Source: Lysinibacillus sphaericus OT4b.31
GTDB lineage: Bacteria; Bacillota; Bacilli; Bacillales_A; Planococcaceae
Reading direction: 5' to 3'
DNA: 64,000 nt
Assembly: GCF_000392615.1 (NCBI RefSeq)
Contig: NZ_KB933398.1
Coordinates: 1,190,643-1,254,642 of the forward strand
Positions within the stretch are counted from its first letter, which is position 1, and each line of letters opens with the position of its first letter. The position numbers and the translations under genes are program-made. This document shows positions 26,391-36,000 of this stretch, piece after piece. The notes under the pieces are model-generated. The model was not told the origin of the DNA and made no database searches. It was given only the letters and a program-made list of their open reading frames with translations.

Positions 26391-26974
26391 AAAAAAACAT
26401 TGGGTTGCTTATTGTCGTGTTGTTAGTGGTCGCGATGATTGGTACATACGTCAAACAGCAAATTGATAAAGACCGTGAAATTGATGCGGCTTCACTAGGA
26501 AAAGAAACAGAGCAACGAGAAATTGGATTAAAAAAAGGGGACACACCACCTGATTTCACATTAACCAATTTAGATGGGGAAGAGGTCACTTTAAGCGACC
26601 TGCGTGGAAAAAAAGTGGTGCTTAATTTCTGGGCTACATGGTGTCCGCCTTGTAAGGCAGAAATGCCACATATGCAAAATTATTATGACCAATATGCCAA
26701 AAAGGAAAATGTAGAAATTTTGGCTGTTAATTTAACATCGGCGGAACGAGATGTTACCGAAGATGCTAAAATTGATACAATCACTACGTTCAGGGATAGT
26801 TATGAATTAACATTTCCAATCTTACTTGATAAGGACAATGATGCTGGCATTGATTATCAAGTTATAACAATTCCTACAACCTATTTTATTGACTCAAATG
26901 GATATATACAGCGTACCATTCAAGGACCAATGGATATGGATATGCTAACGAACTATGTAGAAGCACTAGACTAA
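26387..26974 (+). CDS. Membrane-anchored TlpA/ResA-type thiol-disulfide oxidoreductase
   Basis: The product has 195 residues. One N-terminal membrane anchor (about 5-22) is followed by a thioredoxin fold outside the membrane. The active site is WATWCPPCKAEMP, with cysteines at about 86 and 89. The cis-proline is in VITIPTTYFI. Such proteins reduce disulfides in extracytoplasmic substrates such as apocytochrome c (ResA) or spore proteins (StoA). CPPC, rather than CEPC, means the exact role cannot be assigned. The gene shares four bases with the preceding membrane gene and ends in a terminator. Confidence 0.88.
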   Translation: MKKNIGLLIVVLLVVAMIGTYVKQQIDKDREIDAASLGKETEQREIGLKKGDTPPDFTLTNLDGEEVTLSDLRGKKVVLNFWATWCPPCKAEMPHMQNYYDQYAKKENVEILAVNLTSAERDVTEDAKIDTITTFRDSYELTFPILLDKDNDAGIDYQVITIPTTYFIDSNGYIQRTIQGPMDMDMLTNYVEALD

Positions 26975-26986
26975 TAAACTATAGAG

Positions 26987-27024
26987 GATGTCTCAAAAGG
27001 ATAATATCTTTTGGGACATCTTTT
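26987..27024 (+). terminator. Terminator after the TlpA gene
   Basis: GATGTCTCAAAAG pairs with CTTTTGGGACATC (one G-T) and is followed by TTTT. Confidence 0.92.
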
Positions 27025-27198
27025 AGTTTAAAAAGACCGCCGGAACAATAACGTTTGATGTCATTATTATCTAGTCTTTCGAAGCCGTTTTACTATCGCT
27101 CAAGAAAATAAAAGTTGCCACAAATGATTTTGAGGCAGCTTTATTTTGTATGTTTGAAAAAAAACATTCATACAGTAAAGAGACGGAGGAGGGAAGGT

Positions 27199-28641
27199 TT
27201 GCGCAAAATTACGGCAGGTGTCGGCGTACTTATCAGTAGTTTATTGGTAGGTAGTGGATTTTACTTTGACTGGTTTAATGGTGCGGAGAAAAAGGAGCAA
27301 GTTACAGAGGTCGAATCGATTAATGAAGCAATGCATTTAATTGAGGAACAATCCGTGTATAGTACAAAAAAGGATGCATTAGTAGAGGGGGCTCTGCGTG
27401 GCATGGCAGATGCGATAAAAGACCCTTATAGCACCTATTATTCGAAGGATGAGGCCGAGCAACATCGACAAATGCTAGCTGAGGAAAGGGTCGGCATTGG
27501 AATTGAACTATCGGAAAACAAAGGGAAATTTATAGTGGTGTCCCCTGTTCGTTCGTCCCCTGCAGAAAAAGCAGGAATGCGTTCTCTCGATGAAATTGTA
27601 CAAGTTGATGGCGTACGAGTAGATGGTAAGACGATGAGTGAATTAATGCAATTAATTCAAGGTGAAAAAGGTACAAAGCTTACCATAGTGGTCTATCGTC
27701 CAAGTGAAGATAAGCATATTAAAATGACCATGGAGCGAGCGGCAATTTCCAATAAAACTGTAGCAAGTGAAGTAGTGATGGTAGAAGATACTGCGATTGG
27801 CTATGTAGAAATCTCGCTATTTGGTGAGAAAACGGCCAATGAATGGGTTGCAGAAACGAGTAAATTACTACGCAAAGATATAGAGGGGCTTGTTGTTGAT
27901 GTACGTGATAATCCGGGGGGTTATTTACATAGCGTGGCAGCGCTACTAAGTACGGTGTTAGAAAATGGTAAGGTGTTTGCGTATATGCAAAATGCTGAAG
28001 GTGCTATGGAACCATTAAAGACAGAATCGAAAAGCTTTGACGAAAAATATTTGCAGACGATGAATACAATACCGATTGTTATTTTACAAAATCAGGGAAG
28101 TGCATCAGCAAGTGAGGTACTAAGCGGAGCCTTAAAAAGCTGGGATCGTGCTTCAATTGTCGGGGTGAAAAGTTTTGGTAAAGGTACAGTACAGGAATCT
28201 TGGGCTCTTTCAAATGGGGGCGAACTTAAATTATCAACGAATAAATGGCTGACACCCAAACGTGAATGGATTCATGGGCAAGGCATTGAAGCTGGTTTAG
28301 TCATAGAACAAAATGAATTATTTGCACTGCAATTGCATCCATTAACAGGGCAATTTAAAGTAGGGGATATGAGTGAAGAAATTGCTTATACACAAAAAGC
28401 CTTACAAAAGCTAGGTTATCAGATTGTTCGTCTAGACGGTTATTTAGATGAAGCAACAGACGAAGCGGTAAAGCTTTACCGTAAGCAGAAGAAGTTACCG
28501 AAATCAGACGACGATGTTTATATGGATACAGCCTTTTTCAATAGCCTGAATGAAACGTTAAAAAACTATAAAGAGGATCGCACAAATGATTTACAATTCC
28601 AGATGGCAACAAGCTTTTTATTGCATAACATTGAACAATAG
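27199..28641 (+). CDS. ctpB: S41 carboxy-terminal processing protease CtpB-like
   Basis: The product has 480 residues, the length of B. subtilis CtpB. It has an N-terminal membrane segment (about 8-25), a PDZ domain (about 95-180, with GIGIELSE and SPAEKAGM), and the S41 protease core with catalytic Ser in GSASASE (about 300-306) and Lys in SFGKGTVQ. A C-terminal peptidoglycan-binding-like domain (about 395-475) follows. TTG at 27199 follows GAGGAGGGAAGG; earlier in-frame ATGs lack a site. In B. subtilis CtpB cleaves SpoIVFA during sporulation. Here it stands before minJ, as in B. subtilis. Confidence 0.92.
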   Translation: MRKITAGVGVLISSLLVGSGFYFDWFNGAEKKEQVTEVESINEAMHLIEEQSVYSTKKDALVEGALRGMADAIKDPYSTYYSKDEAEQHRQMLAEERVGIGIELSENKGKFIVVSPVRSSPAEKAGMRSLDEIVQVDGVRVDGKTMSELMQLIQGEKGTKLTIVVYRPSEDKHIKMTMERAAISNKTVASEVVMVEDTAIGYVEISLFGEKTANEWVAETSKLLRKDIEGLVVDVRDNPGGYLHSVAALLSTVLENGKVFAYMQNAEGAMEPLKTESKSFDEKYLQTMNTIPIVILQNQGSASASEVLSGALKSWDRASIVGVKSFGKGTVQESWALSNGGELKLSTNKWLTPKREWIHGQGIEAGLVIEQNELFALQLHPLTGQFKVGDMSEEIAYTQKALQKLGYQIVRLDGYLDEATDEAVKLYRKQKKLPKSDDDVYMDTAFFNSLNETLKNYKEDRTNDLQFQMATSFLLHNIEQ

Positions 28642-28764
28642 CCACTATACATCTAGTAAATATGACGGGAATACAAAGCTTTCTACTAGTTTGTACTACG
28701 CAAGAGAGTGGTCCTTTGATACAATGAATTCATAGTAATCGAGATAGAAATGGCGGGTGTCTGT

Positions 28765-29946
28765 ATGGCGAGTAGTATTTTAATAGAATTTGTAACAGCG
28801 ATTGGCCGCTTTTTACTGAACCCAGTACTATATATAGCAATTTTATTCGCTATTTTATTAGGATATAGTCGCGTGAAGCAGGAGCGTAAATTTTTTAATA
28901 GACGTATTATTTGGGGCTGGACAGAGTTAATAGGGCAATGGAAACGTGGATGGCCTTATGCACTAATCATTTCAATTATAAGTGTTGGGGTGGGTTTGAC
29001 CGTACCAAAAACATTTTTACTTGTGTTGGTTGCATTCTCTACACTGGCGCTCTTGCTGTTTTTCATTAATTCACTGTCACCAATTTATACAATGGGGTTC
29101 GCAACACTAGCAACATGGGCTATGTATCATTATAATTGGTCGTTTTCATGGTGGAAAGTTTCGTTAGTAGGTACAGATTTATTTGAAGGCGCGATTGTAA
29201 CAATCACTATTATAACTGGATTGTGTGTGATTGCTGAAGGTATGCTGATTCGTCGAACTTCAACAATGGTGACTACACCACGTGTTGAAAAAACGAAGCG
29301 CGGTATGCAGGCTATTGTGTATCGCACGAGAAACATTTGGGTACTACCAATATTCTTTATAATGCCTGGAGATATGATTTCGTCAGTCTTTCCATACTGG
29401 CCACAATTCACATTGGGAGAAAGGTCTTTTGCATTTATCCTATTTCCTGTAGTAATCGGATTTGCTAAGCTTTCAAGAAAAGAATTGCCCGTTTTACAAT
29501 TACCGAAAATTGGCCGTTCCGTATTATTATTAGGGCAACTGATATTAATAGGAGGACTTGCATCATTCATCGAGCCACTCATAGGCTTTATAACGCTTGC
29601 AGTAGGCGTAATCATTCGTCTTATTATTGCAATATACTATGCGATGCAGGACAAGACGGAAATTTATGCGGTTGCACCGAGTTCTAAAGGGGCAGTTATT
29701 GCGGCAGTTTTACCGCATTCACCAGCAGAGAAAATGGGTTTACTTGCAGGGGAATGTATTCGGAAAGTAAATGGCCACCCAATCTACACAGAAAGCGAAT
29801 TATATGAGGCTTTACAATTAAATGCTGCTCATTGTCGATTAGAGGTACTTGATCGTAACAATGAAATCCGACTAACACAGCATGTAATTTACAGCAATGA
29901 TCATTATCGTATTGGATTATTGTTAGCGGAGCAGAGGGATGTATGA
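28765..29946 (+). CDS. minJ: Cell-division topological determinant MinJ
   Basis: The product has 394 residues. The N-terminal two thirds hold about eight membrane segments, and a C-terminal PDZ domain is present (about 300-390, with SSKGAVIAAVLPHSPAEKMG and GECIRKVNG). MinJ bridges DivIVA and MinCD at poles and septum. The same length and the place between ctpB and csbA match B. subtilis. ATG 28765 is favoured over 28750 by comparison with MinJ, though both have weak sites. It overlaps csbA by four bases. Confidence 0.88.
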   Translation: MASSILIEFVTAIGRFLLNPVLYIAILFAILLGYSRVKQERKFFNRRIIWGWTELIGQWKRGWPYALIISIISVGVGLTVPKTFLLVLVAFSTLALLLFFINSLSPIYTMGFATLATWAMYHYNWSFSWWKVSLVGTDLFEGAIVTITIITGLCVIAEGMLIRRTSTMVTTPRVEKTKRGMQAIVYRTRNIWVLPIFFIMPGDMISSVFPYWPQFTLGERSFAFILFPVVIGFAKLSRKELPVLQLPKIGRSVLLLGQLILIGGLASFIEPLIGFITLAVGVIIRLIIAIYYAMQDKTEIYAVAPSSKGAVIAAVLPHSPAEKMGLLAGECIRKVNGHPIYTESELYEALQLNAAHCRLEVLDRNNEIRLTQHVIYSNDHYRIGLLLAEQRDV

Positions 29947-30170
29947 TCGATGTTTTTGGAAAAATGATGTTGGCATTATTTGTACCTGCATTATTAGTGT
30001 TATTGTTTACACGAATTACGTATAATCGCTACGTGGCCCTTTTATTAGCAATTGCTCTCATTGCCGCATCGGTTTATGCAGGTTATACTTCGCCACCAAT
30101 TATTTTCGTAGTAGATGCTTTTTCGTTAACAGTAGGTTTTTGGCTCGCAAGTCGCATGCAAAAAAAATAG
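29943..30170 (+). CDS. csbA: CsbA-like small membrane protein
   Basis: The product has 75 residues in two to three membrane segments. It closely resembles B. subtilis CsbA: LFTRITYNRYVA, then AASVYAGYTSPPIIFVVDAF, then VGFW and a short basic tail. CsbA is a general-stress (sigma-B) protein of unknown function. The start ATG overlaps the minJ stop. In B. subtilis csbA leads into uvrBA; here uvrBA is 13 kb upstream, so the block has been rearranged. Confidence 0.9.
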   Translation: MIDVFGKMMLALFVPALLVLLFTRITYNRYVALLLAIALIAASVYAGYTSPPIIFVVDAFSLTVGFWLASRMQKK

Positions 30171-30246
30171 GCTCATCACCAAAAGTTGGGGATGACATTT
30201 GTTAAAACGTATGTCATTTATACCGCATTAACTAGGTGGTGGATAA

Positions 30247-30277
30247 ACTGACCGTAAAACCCCGACTGATTGAAGTT
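30247..30277 (+). repeat. ACTGACCGTAAAA repeat without internal hairpin
   Basis: ACTGACCGTAAAA, CCCCG, then ACTGATTGAAGTT. The same flanks occur at 60228-60299 but separated there by an extra segment of about 41 bases containing a perfect 12-bp hairpin. Confidence 0.7.
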
Positions 30278-30290
30278 TCACTTTATATTA

Positions 30291-30478
30291 GTTGATTGGA
30301 GTGGAGGCTGGGCGACTCCTTGGGGATCAGTCACAGATGAGACCCTGGAGCGAGCCACGTAGAGGAACGAAGGCTAAAAGCATCACGTCCTGTGATAACG
30401 CCTTCGTGACCAACATCCTATTGCCCTAAGCGGCTCATCGGACGCCCACAGGAAAGCGCCCAGCCGGACGGAATCAAC
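30291..30478 (+). repeat. GTTGATT repeat, copy 3, longer and degenerate
   Basis: Starts GTTGATTGGAGTGGAGG and ends GACGGAATCAAC, so it keeps the inverted termini. At 188 bases it is longer than copies 1 and 2 and differs in the middle. Confidence 0.7.
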
Positions 30479-30504
30479 CCCACGGTATGGTGATGAGCCA
30501 AAAT

Positions 30505-30543
30505 AAGGTACTTAGCAGACAAAAATCTGCCAAGTACCTTTTT
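30505..30543. terminator. Terminator of azlCD
   Basis: AAGGTACTTAGCAGA pairs with TCTGCCAAGTACCTT (one bulge) and has T runs on the outgoing side in both directions. It serves the minus-strand azlCD operon. Confidence 0.88.
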
Positions 30544-30868
30544 ACATGAAGAATCTTACCGCTGCCATAATAACAACCCCTACAACAACCGTAATGGACA
30601 AACTTTTTGTGACAAGTGCAATAATAAGTGTTGGCACAAATGTAATAAATACAGGCCAATCGAGTGTAACGAAACTTTTGCTTTCAGTGTCTAGCAAATT
30701 TTCGAAGACAAGGGCACTTAAAATACAAACAGGAATGAAGCTAAGCCATTTTAATACAACCTCAGGCAACTTCACACTGCGTACGAACATAAATGGAATA
30801 ATACGTGGCAGCCAGGTTACTAGCGCACAACCGATAATAAGCCACACCATTGAAGCTGTTGTTGTCAT
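30542..30868 (-). CDS. azlD: Branched-chain amino acid exporter subunit AzlD
   Basis: The product has 108 residues in four membrane segments, with the AzlD signature TWLPRIIPFMF near the N-terminus. AzlC and AzlD together export branched-chain amino acids and some analogues. The start overlaps the azlC stop by four bases, so they are translated together. Confidence 0.93.
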   Translation of the reverse strand: MTTTASMVWLIIGCALVTWLPRIIPFMFVRSVKLPEVVLKWLSFIPVCILSALVFENLLDTESKSFVTLDWPVFITFVPTLIIALVTKSLSITVVVGVVIMAAVRFFM

Positions 30869-31596
30869 TTATCTGTCACCACCCCAATTGTTGCTACAAT
30901 GATTGTTGCTAGAAGCACAGCAACGTGAGAAGGTACTATATAGGATAAGCCATACATACAAACAGCCATATATCCAATTAACATCAAGTAGTGCATAATC
31001 TTCGTTTTGTTGACACTACTAAGCTGTAGAACAAGTAAAGCGACAAACATGCCAATCAATGCAAAGTCTAGGCCCCATTTTTCAGGATTTGCTACCCATT
31101 GCCCTAAAAAGGCACCCGTTACACAGGACAAAATCCAAAATAAATAGGCGGTTATATTTAAGCCATCCATCCATTTTCCATATAACTTGCCGTTTTGCAT
31201 TTGTTTTGTGACAGCCACACCAAATGTTTCATCAGTTAATAAAGTACCAAATCCAACATTTCGTAACATAGAATAACGTGTAAAATGGGGCGCTAAAGTT
31301 AAACTCATTAATAAATGGCGTAAATTTACGACAAATATGGTTACAATGATGGCAGAGGCAGGACTACTTGTTAACAGCAAGGCACAAAAAATAAATTGTG
31401 CAGAACCAGCATAAACGAGTATTGTTAATAGTGCGATTTCAAGTACAGACAAGCCTGAAGCGGAACCTACAACACCGAAAGCAAGTCCTATACTAATATA
31501 GCCGAGTAAGGTAGGAACACAGTCCTTGACACCTTGGAAAAAGCTGTTGTCTGTTGAGATTGTGGGTTTATCGTGAAGTTCTGTCGTACTTGTCAT
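30865..31596 (-). CDS. azlC: Branched-chain amino acid exporter subunit AzlC
   Basis: The product has 243 residues and about seven membrane segments, including GLAFGVVGSASGLSVLEIAL and VNLRHLLMSLTLAPHF typical of AzlC. The start at 31594-31596 follows AAAGGATGATC. It heads an operon with azlD and is divergent from an XRE-cupin regulator, which is likely to control it. Confidence 0.93.
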   Translation of the reverse strand: MTSTTELHDKPTISTDNSFFQGVKDCVPTLLGYISIGLAFGVVGSASGLSVLEIALLTILVYAGSAQFIFCALLLTSSPASAIIVTIFVVNLRHLLMSLTLAPHFTRYSMLRNVGFGTLLTDETFGVAVTKQMQNGKLYGKWMDGLNITAYLFWILSCVTGAFLGQWVANPEKWGLDFALIGMFVALLVLQLSSVNKTKIMHYLMLIGYMAVCMYGLSYIVPSHVAVLLATIIVATIGVVTDK

Positions 31597-31620
31597 AAAT
31601 AGATCATCCTTTCGAAAAAA

Positions 31621-31690
31621 ATTCCATGTATACTAATAATGGAATGGTGAAATAATTTGATAGTTCTGATATGTCTATTAAAGTATACAT
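31621..31690. promoter_or_regulatory. Inverted repeats in the azlC/regulator intergenic region
   Basis: ATTCCAT (31621-31627) and ATGGAAT (31639-31645) form one inverted repeat. ATGTATAC (31626-31633) and GTATACAT (31683-31690) form another whose arms lie 49 bases apart. They cover the divergent promoter region and are candidate operators for the XRE protein. Confidence 0.5.
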
Positions 31691-31729
31691 ATGTCTTATA
31701 AAATAAACAATAGGAAATGGTGAGTTAAG

Positions 31730-32281
31730 TTGGAACAAATGAGTCGAAATTTAGCTTTTCAACTAAAAAAAATACGGCAACAAAGAAGTTTGAGCCTAGA
31801 CGATGTTGCCAAAGCAACGGGGGTTAGTAAGGCGCAACTTGCCCAAATTGAAAAAGGTGAATCCAACCCAACTGTATCAACTATTTGGAAAATAGCTGCG
31901 GGCTTACGAATTTCATTTTCTTCACTATTGCAACCTCCGACTGCCCATTTTATGAAATTTAGTAGTAAAGATGCGCCACATGTCGATGAGGATGAAGGAC
32001 GCTATCGCGTGTACTCCATTATTCCTTACGACCCAGAGCGAGGCTGGGAGTTCTACAAGATTGAAATGGAACCAGGAGCTTGCAGTAGGAGTGAAGCGCA
32101 CACAGAAGGGGTAGAGGAAACAGTAACAGTTATCCAAGGACAAGCTATTATTTCTGCTGGAGAAATGCATGAACAATTAGTAGAAGGGGATACACTGGTA
32201 TTCTCGGGGCATCAACTACACGAATATAAAAATACGTCGGAAGAACTGACAATTTTACATTTAATTTTGCAATACAAATAG
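31730..32281 (+). CDS. XRE-family regulator with C-terminal cupin domain
   Basis: The product has 183 residues. A helix-turn-helix of the XRE type occupies about 8-63 (LSLDDVAKATGVSKAQLAQI and SNPTVSTIWKIA). A cupin occupies about 100-182 (SEAHTEGVEETVTVIQGQA, EGDTLVFSGHQLHEYKNT). The cupin probably senses a small molecule, and the neighbouring exporter suggests an amino acid. It reads away from azlCD. TTG at 31730 is the most upstream reasonable start; an ATG follows three codons later. Confidence 0.88.
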   Translation: MEQMSRNLAFQLKKIRQQRSLSLDDVAKATGVSKAQLAQIEKGESNPTVSTIWKIAAGLRISFSSLLQPPTAHFMKFSSKDAPHVDEDEGRYRVYSIIPYDPERGWEFYKIEMEPGACSRSEAHTEGVEETVTVIQGQAIISAGEMHEQLVEGDTLVFSGHQLHEYKNTSEELTILHLILQYK

Positions 32282-32292
32282 AGGTGTCTATA

Positions 32293-32928
32293 TTGAATGA
32301 ATGGTTTACTGTAGAAAATATTGAGCATGTTGCAGCCGAATATCGAACATTTGGTCCGCTGATTGGTTTGTTATTGCCCTTTATAGAGGCATTCTTACCA
32401 TTTTTACCATTGGTCGTGTTTGTTGTAGCAAATGCAAGTGCGTTTGGCTTATGGTTAGGTTTTTTAATGTCGTGGCTTGGCTCAGTGGCCGGCTCGTATG
32501 TAGTTTTTTTGCTCGTCCGTCATTTTGGTAAGCATCCAAAGCTCCGTTTTGTAACGGGCAGTAAAAAGGTAGAAAAACTGATTCAATGGGTAGATATGAA
32601 TGGGATTAGCCCGTTGTTTGTATTGCTGTGTTTTCCTTTTACACCTTCTGTTATTGTCAATATAGTAGCCGGATTATCTCACATTCATAAAAAGTTTTAC
32701 TTAGTAGTGCTGTTAGCAGGTAAATTCGTCATGATTTTAGGAATGAGTGTGCTTGGCTATGATTTGAAATCGTTATTGACAAGTCCTGTACGATTAATAA
32801 TTGCTGGAGTTGCGATTATTGTGCTATGGTGGATTGGAAAGCTGATTGAGAAGCGATTGAATGCTCGTGTGGAAAGAGATTTGAAGCAAATGCGAAAATT
32901 GCCGAAAAATGATAACCATGCCAGTTGA
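32293..32928 (+). CDS. TVP38/TMEM64-family membrane protein (DedA-like)
   Basis: The product has 211 residues with six membrane segments. The core motif is FPFTPSVIVNIVAGLSHI (VTT domain), with LPFIEAFLPFLPLVVFVVAN near the start. The C-terminus is basic and cytoplasmic. Homologues such as B. subtilis YhjE lie near addB. The function is probably lipid or polyprenyl-phosphate related; not proven. The TTG at 32293 is chosen since AGAGGTG lies six bases upstream; GTG 32284 would overlap it. It follows the XRE gene by 11 bases. Confidence 0.82.
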   Translation: MNEWFTVENIEHVAAEYRTFGPLIGLLLPFIEAFLPFLPLVVFVVANASAFGLWLGFLMSWLGSVAGSYVVFLLVRHFGKHPKLRFVTGSKKVEKLIQWVDMNGISPLFVLLCFPFTPSVIVNIVAGLSHIHKKFYLVVLLAGKFVMILGMSVLGYDLKSLLTSPVRLIIAGVAIIVLWWIGKLIEKRLNARVERDLKQMRKLPKNDNHAS

Positions 32929-32941
32929 ATATACACATCTA

Positions 32942-32980
32942 GGCCCTTGTATCATGTAAAATGGTAGAAGGGACTTTTTT
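32942..32980 (+). terminator. Weak terminator before addB
   Basis: GGCCCTT pairs with AAGGGAC over a 19-base loop and is followed by TTTTTT. Confidence 0.5.
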
Positions 32981-33085
32981 AATTTTAATAATATAGCCTT
33001 AAATCGGTGTCATGAACATTGAAGCGACAGCTATATAAAAACCAAGACATCGTTAATTTTTATCATAAAGCAGGGGGAAAAGTGA

Positions 33086-36000
33086 ATGACATTGCGTATT
33101 GTTTCAGGGCGTGCTGGTACAGGAAAATCAGCGTTTATTCATAAGGAGATTGTTGAGCAGTTAACTACAGATCCGTTAGGGTATCCGATTTTTATTATTG
33201 TACCTGACCAAATGTCTTATACAACGGAGTATGAGCTCACGAATAAGCATGGCTTACAGGGGTTAATTCGGGCGCAAGTTATGACCTTTAAACGTTTGGC
33301 ATGGCTCGTACTACAGGAAACAGGTGGTATTGCTCGTAAAGAGGTAAACGGCTACGGCTATCGGATGCTCATTCGCAAACTACTAGAGGAGCAAAAAAAT
33401 GAATTCTCGTTATTTCGACAAGCTGCAGGGAAGCGGGGCTTTACGGAGGAAATTGAAACATTACTACGTGAATTTAGCCGCTATAGTGTGAATAGTACAG
33501 TGTTGTCTGAAGTGGCTACGTCTTTAAAGGCCATTGACGCACCGAATACATTACAGGCAAAAACCAATGACCTGCAAATTGTATTACAGGCTTTAGAGGA
33601 TCGACTTGGCACGACTTATGTCGATAGTGAAGGGTATTATCCAATTTTAACGGAACAACTGAAACATTCAGAGACAATGAATCAAGCAACGATTTATATA
33701 GATGGCTTTACAGCATTTACGGTAAGAGAGTTAGAGCTTGTGAAGGAACTGCTCAAGGTGACAAAGCACGTAACAGTTGTGCTACCCTTTGACCATATTG
33801 AGGAAGCGAAAGATGAGCAGGCACTATTTAATGAAGCAGCGACAACAAATCAACGCCTACTTGACATTGCACAAGAGGAAGGGATTGAGGTCGAAGCACC
33901 ATTGCATTTTATTAAAACGCATCGTTTCCACTCCGAAGATTTGCGTCACGTGGAAGCAGGATTTACAGATATGGTACCACATACGAAAAAAACACATGGA
34001 GATGTAATGGTCTTAGAGGCTTCAAATCGTCGTACTGAAGTCCATGCCATTGCCCGGGAAATAACAAAATTGACAAGGCAGGAAGGCTACCGTTACAAGG
34101 ACATTGTTCTGCTTTATCGACAGGCCGATGTATATGATCCATTGATTTCAGCAATTTTCCAGCAATATGATATTCCGATATTTACGAATACCAAAAAGAC
34201 AATGCTGCATCATCCTTTGATTGAATTTAGTCGTTCAGCTTTAGAGGTTGTCACATCTAATTGGAAATACGAACCTATTTTTCGAAGTGTGAAAACAGAT
34301 TTATTTTTCCCGTTATATGCTGAGCGAAGTGTGTGGCGTGAACGTGCGGATCGTTTAGAGAATTACTGTTTGGCACAGGGGATTTACGGCGAACGCTGGT
34401 TTGAAGAATCTCGCTGGTTTTATAAAAAATATCGAGGTCTTGAATTCCATTCGCGCATACAAACCGACGAAGAGCGTGCGATGCAGGCAGAAATCGAGGC
34501 AATTCGTGATGATATACGACAACCATTAAAAATTTTTCAAGACAAGCTAATACTAGCGAAAACAGGAAGAGAGGTTGCAACGGCATTATTTGAGCTGATT
34601 GAAGATGTCCAAGTATATGACAAGCTCCAGTCTATGAAGGACAAAGAACTAGACAGAGGAGATGCACTTGCTGCAAGTGAGCATAATCAAGCTTGGAATG
34701 AATGGGTTGTAGTGTTGGATCAGTTTGTTTACATGTTCGGCGAGCAGGAAATGTCTGTCGAAGAAGCAGCAAAGATTTTAGATGAAGGCTTTGATACTTT
34801 AGAATTTTCGCGTATACCCCCTACACTTGATGAGGTGATGGTGGCAACAGTCGATTTAGCACGATTATCAGACGTTAAGATTGCTTTTGTTGTCGGCATG
34901 AATGATGGCATTTACCCAACAAGATTGGATTATGAAGGCTTACTGTCCGATACTGAACGAGAATGGTTCACTCAGATTGGCTATGAACTTGCACCAACTT
35001 CAAAAAACCGTTTATTGCAGGAGAATTTCCTATTATATCGCGCGTTGACAACACCTTCGGACAAGCTATATATGACTTATCCAACGGCAGATGAAGAAGG
35101 CAAGGCATTATTATCATCGTTGTATATCAAAAAAATTATCGGCAATGACAAAACAGCAGGTCTATTAAGTGATGTAAGGGTCCAACGTGTCGTCATAGAT
35201 CCAATAGAATTATTAGATGACAATGTGCTGCCTTATTTACGTCATCCTCGAACGGCATTAGCCCATTTAATGGTCCAACTACGTCAAGCTGAACATAGTC
35301 GTGAACTTGAACCAGAATGGCTAGCTTTACAGAAATTTTATGAGCAGGATCCGTACTGGTCATTAATATTAGAGCGAGTTATGCAACCAATCTCACATAA
35401 GAATGAAGCAGAGCCATTAGAAACGTATATCACCCAAGAGCTATACGGCAAACGATTAACATCGAGTGTGTCGCGAGTGGAGAAATATTTTCGCTGTCCA
35501 TTTTCACATTTCACAACGTACGGCTTGCGTTTAGAGGAACGTGCTGAGTATCGATTAGAAACATTTGCAATGGGCGATTTATTCCACGAGGCATTAAAAT
35601 GGATAACAGAGGAGACACATCGTCAACAGCTGTCATGGATTCGTTTAACAAGACAGCAAATTCAGCAGTTAGCTAGACAGGCTGTTGAACAAATTGTACC
35701 AGTATTTTCACATCAAATCTTATTGTCCAGTGCGCGTTACCGTTACATTCAGCGCAAGCTTATTCGTATTGTGGAACGCACAATGACCGCACTTACCCAG
35801 CATGCCAATGTCTCCCATTTTAAACCGATTGCCATTGAAGCATCATTTGGGCCAGGGCAACATGAACAGTTACCCGCGCTTGAAATTGATTTAGCAGGTG
35901 GAAAGAAAATGTTTATGCGGGGACGTATTGATAGGGTAGATAGTGCATCATTTGATGATCGCTCCTATTTACGGATTGTCGATTATAAGTCGTCCAGTCG

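Larger units (their letters stand above)
30170..30499. repeat. Repeat island bounded by an 11-bp inverted repeat
   Basis: GGCTCATCACC (30170-30180) and GGTGATGAGCC (30489-30499) are perfect inverted repeats at the edges. The interior has no gene. It contains an ACTGACCGTAAAA block (30247-30277) and a long degenerate GTTGATT copy (30291-30478). The left end looks like the terminus of a transposable element (possibly ISL3-like), but no transposase remains. The island occupies the gap between csbA and azlD. Confidence 0.6.

Noticed and set aside
29130..29615. Minus-strand 161-codon frame inside minJ
   Set aside because: It is an antisense shadow of a membrane-protein gene without a start signal.
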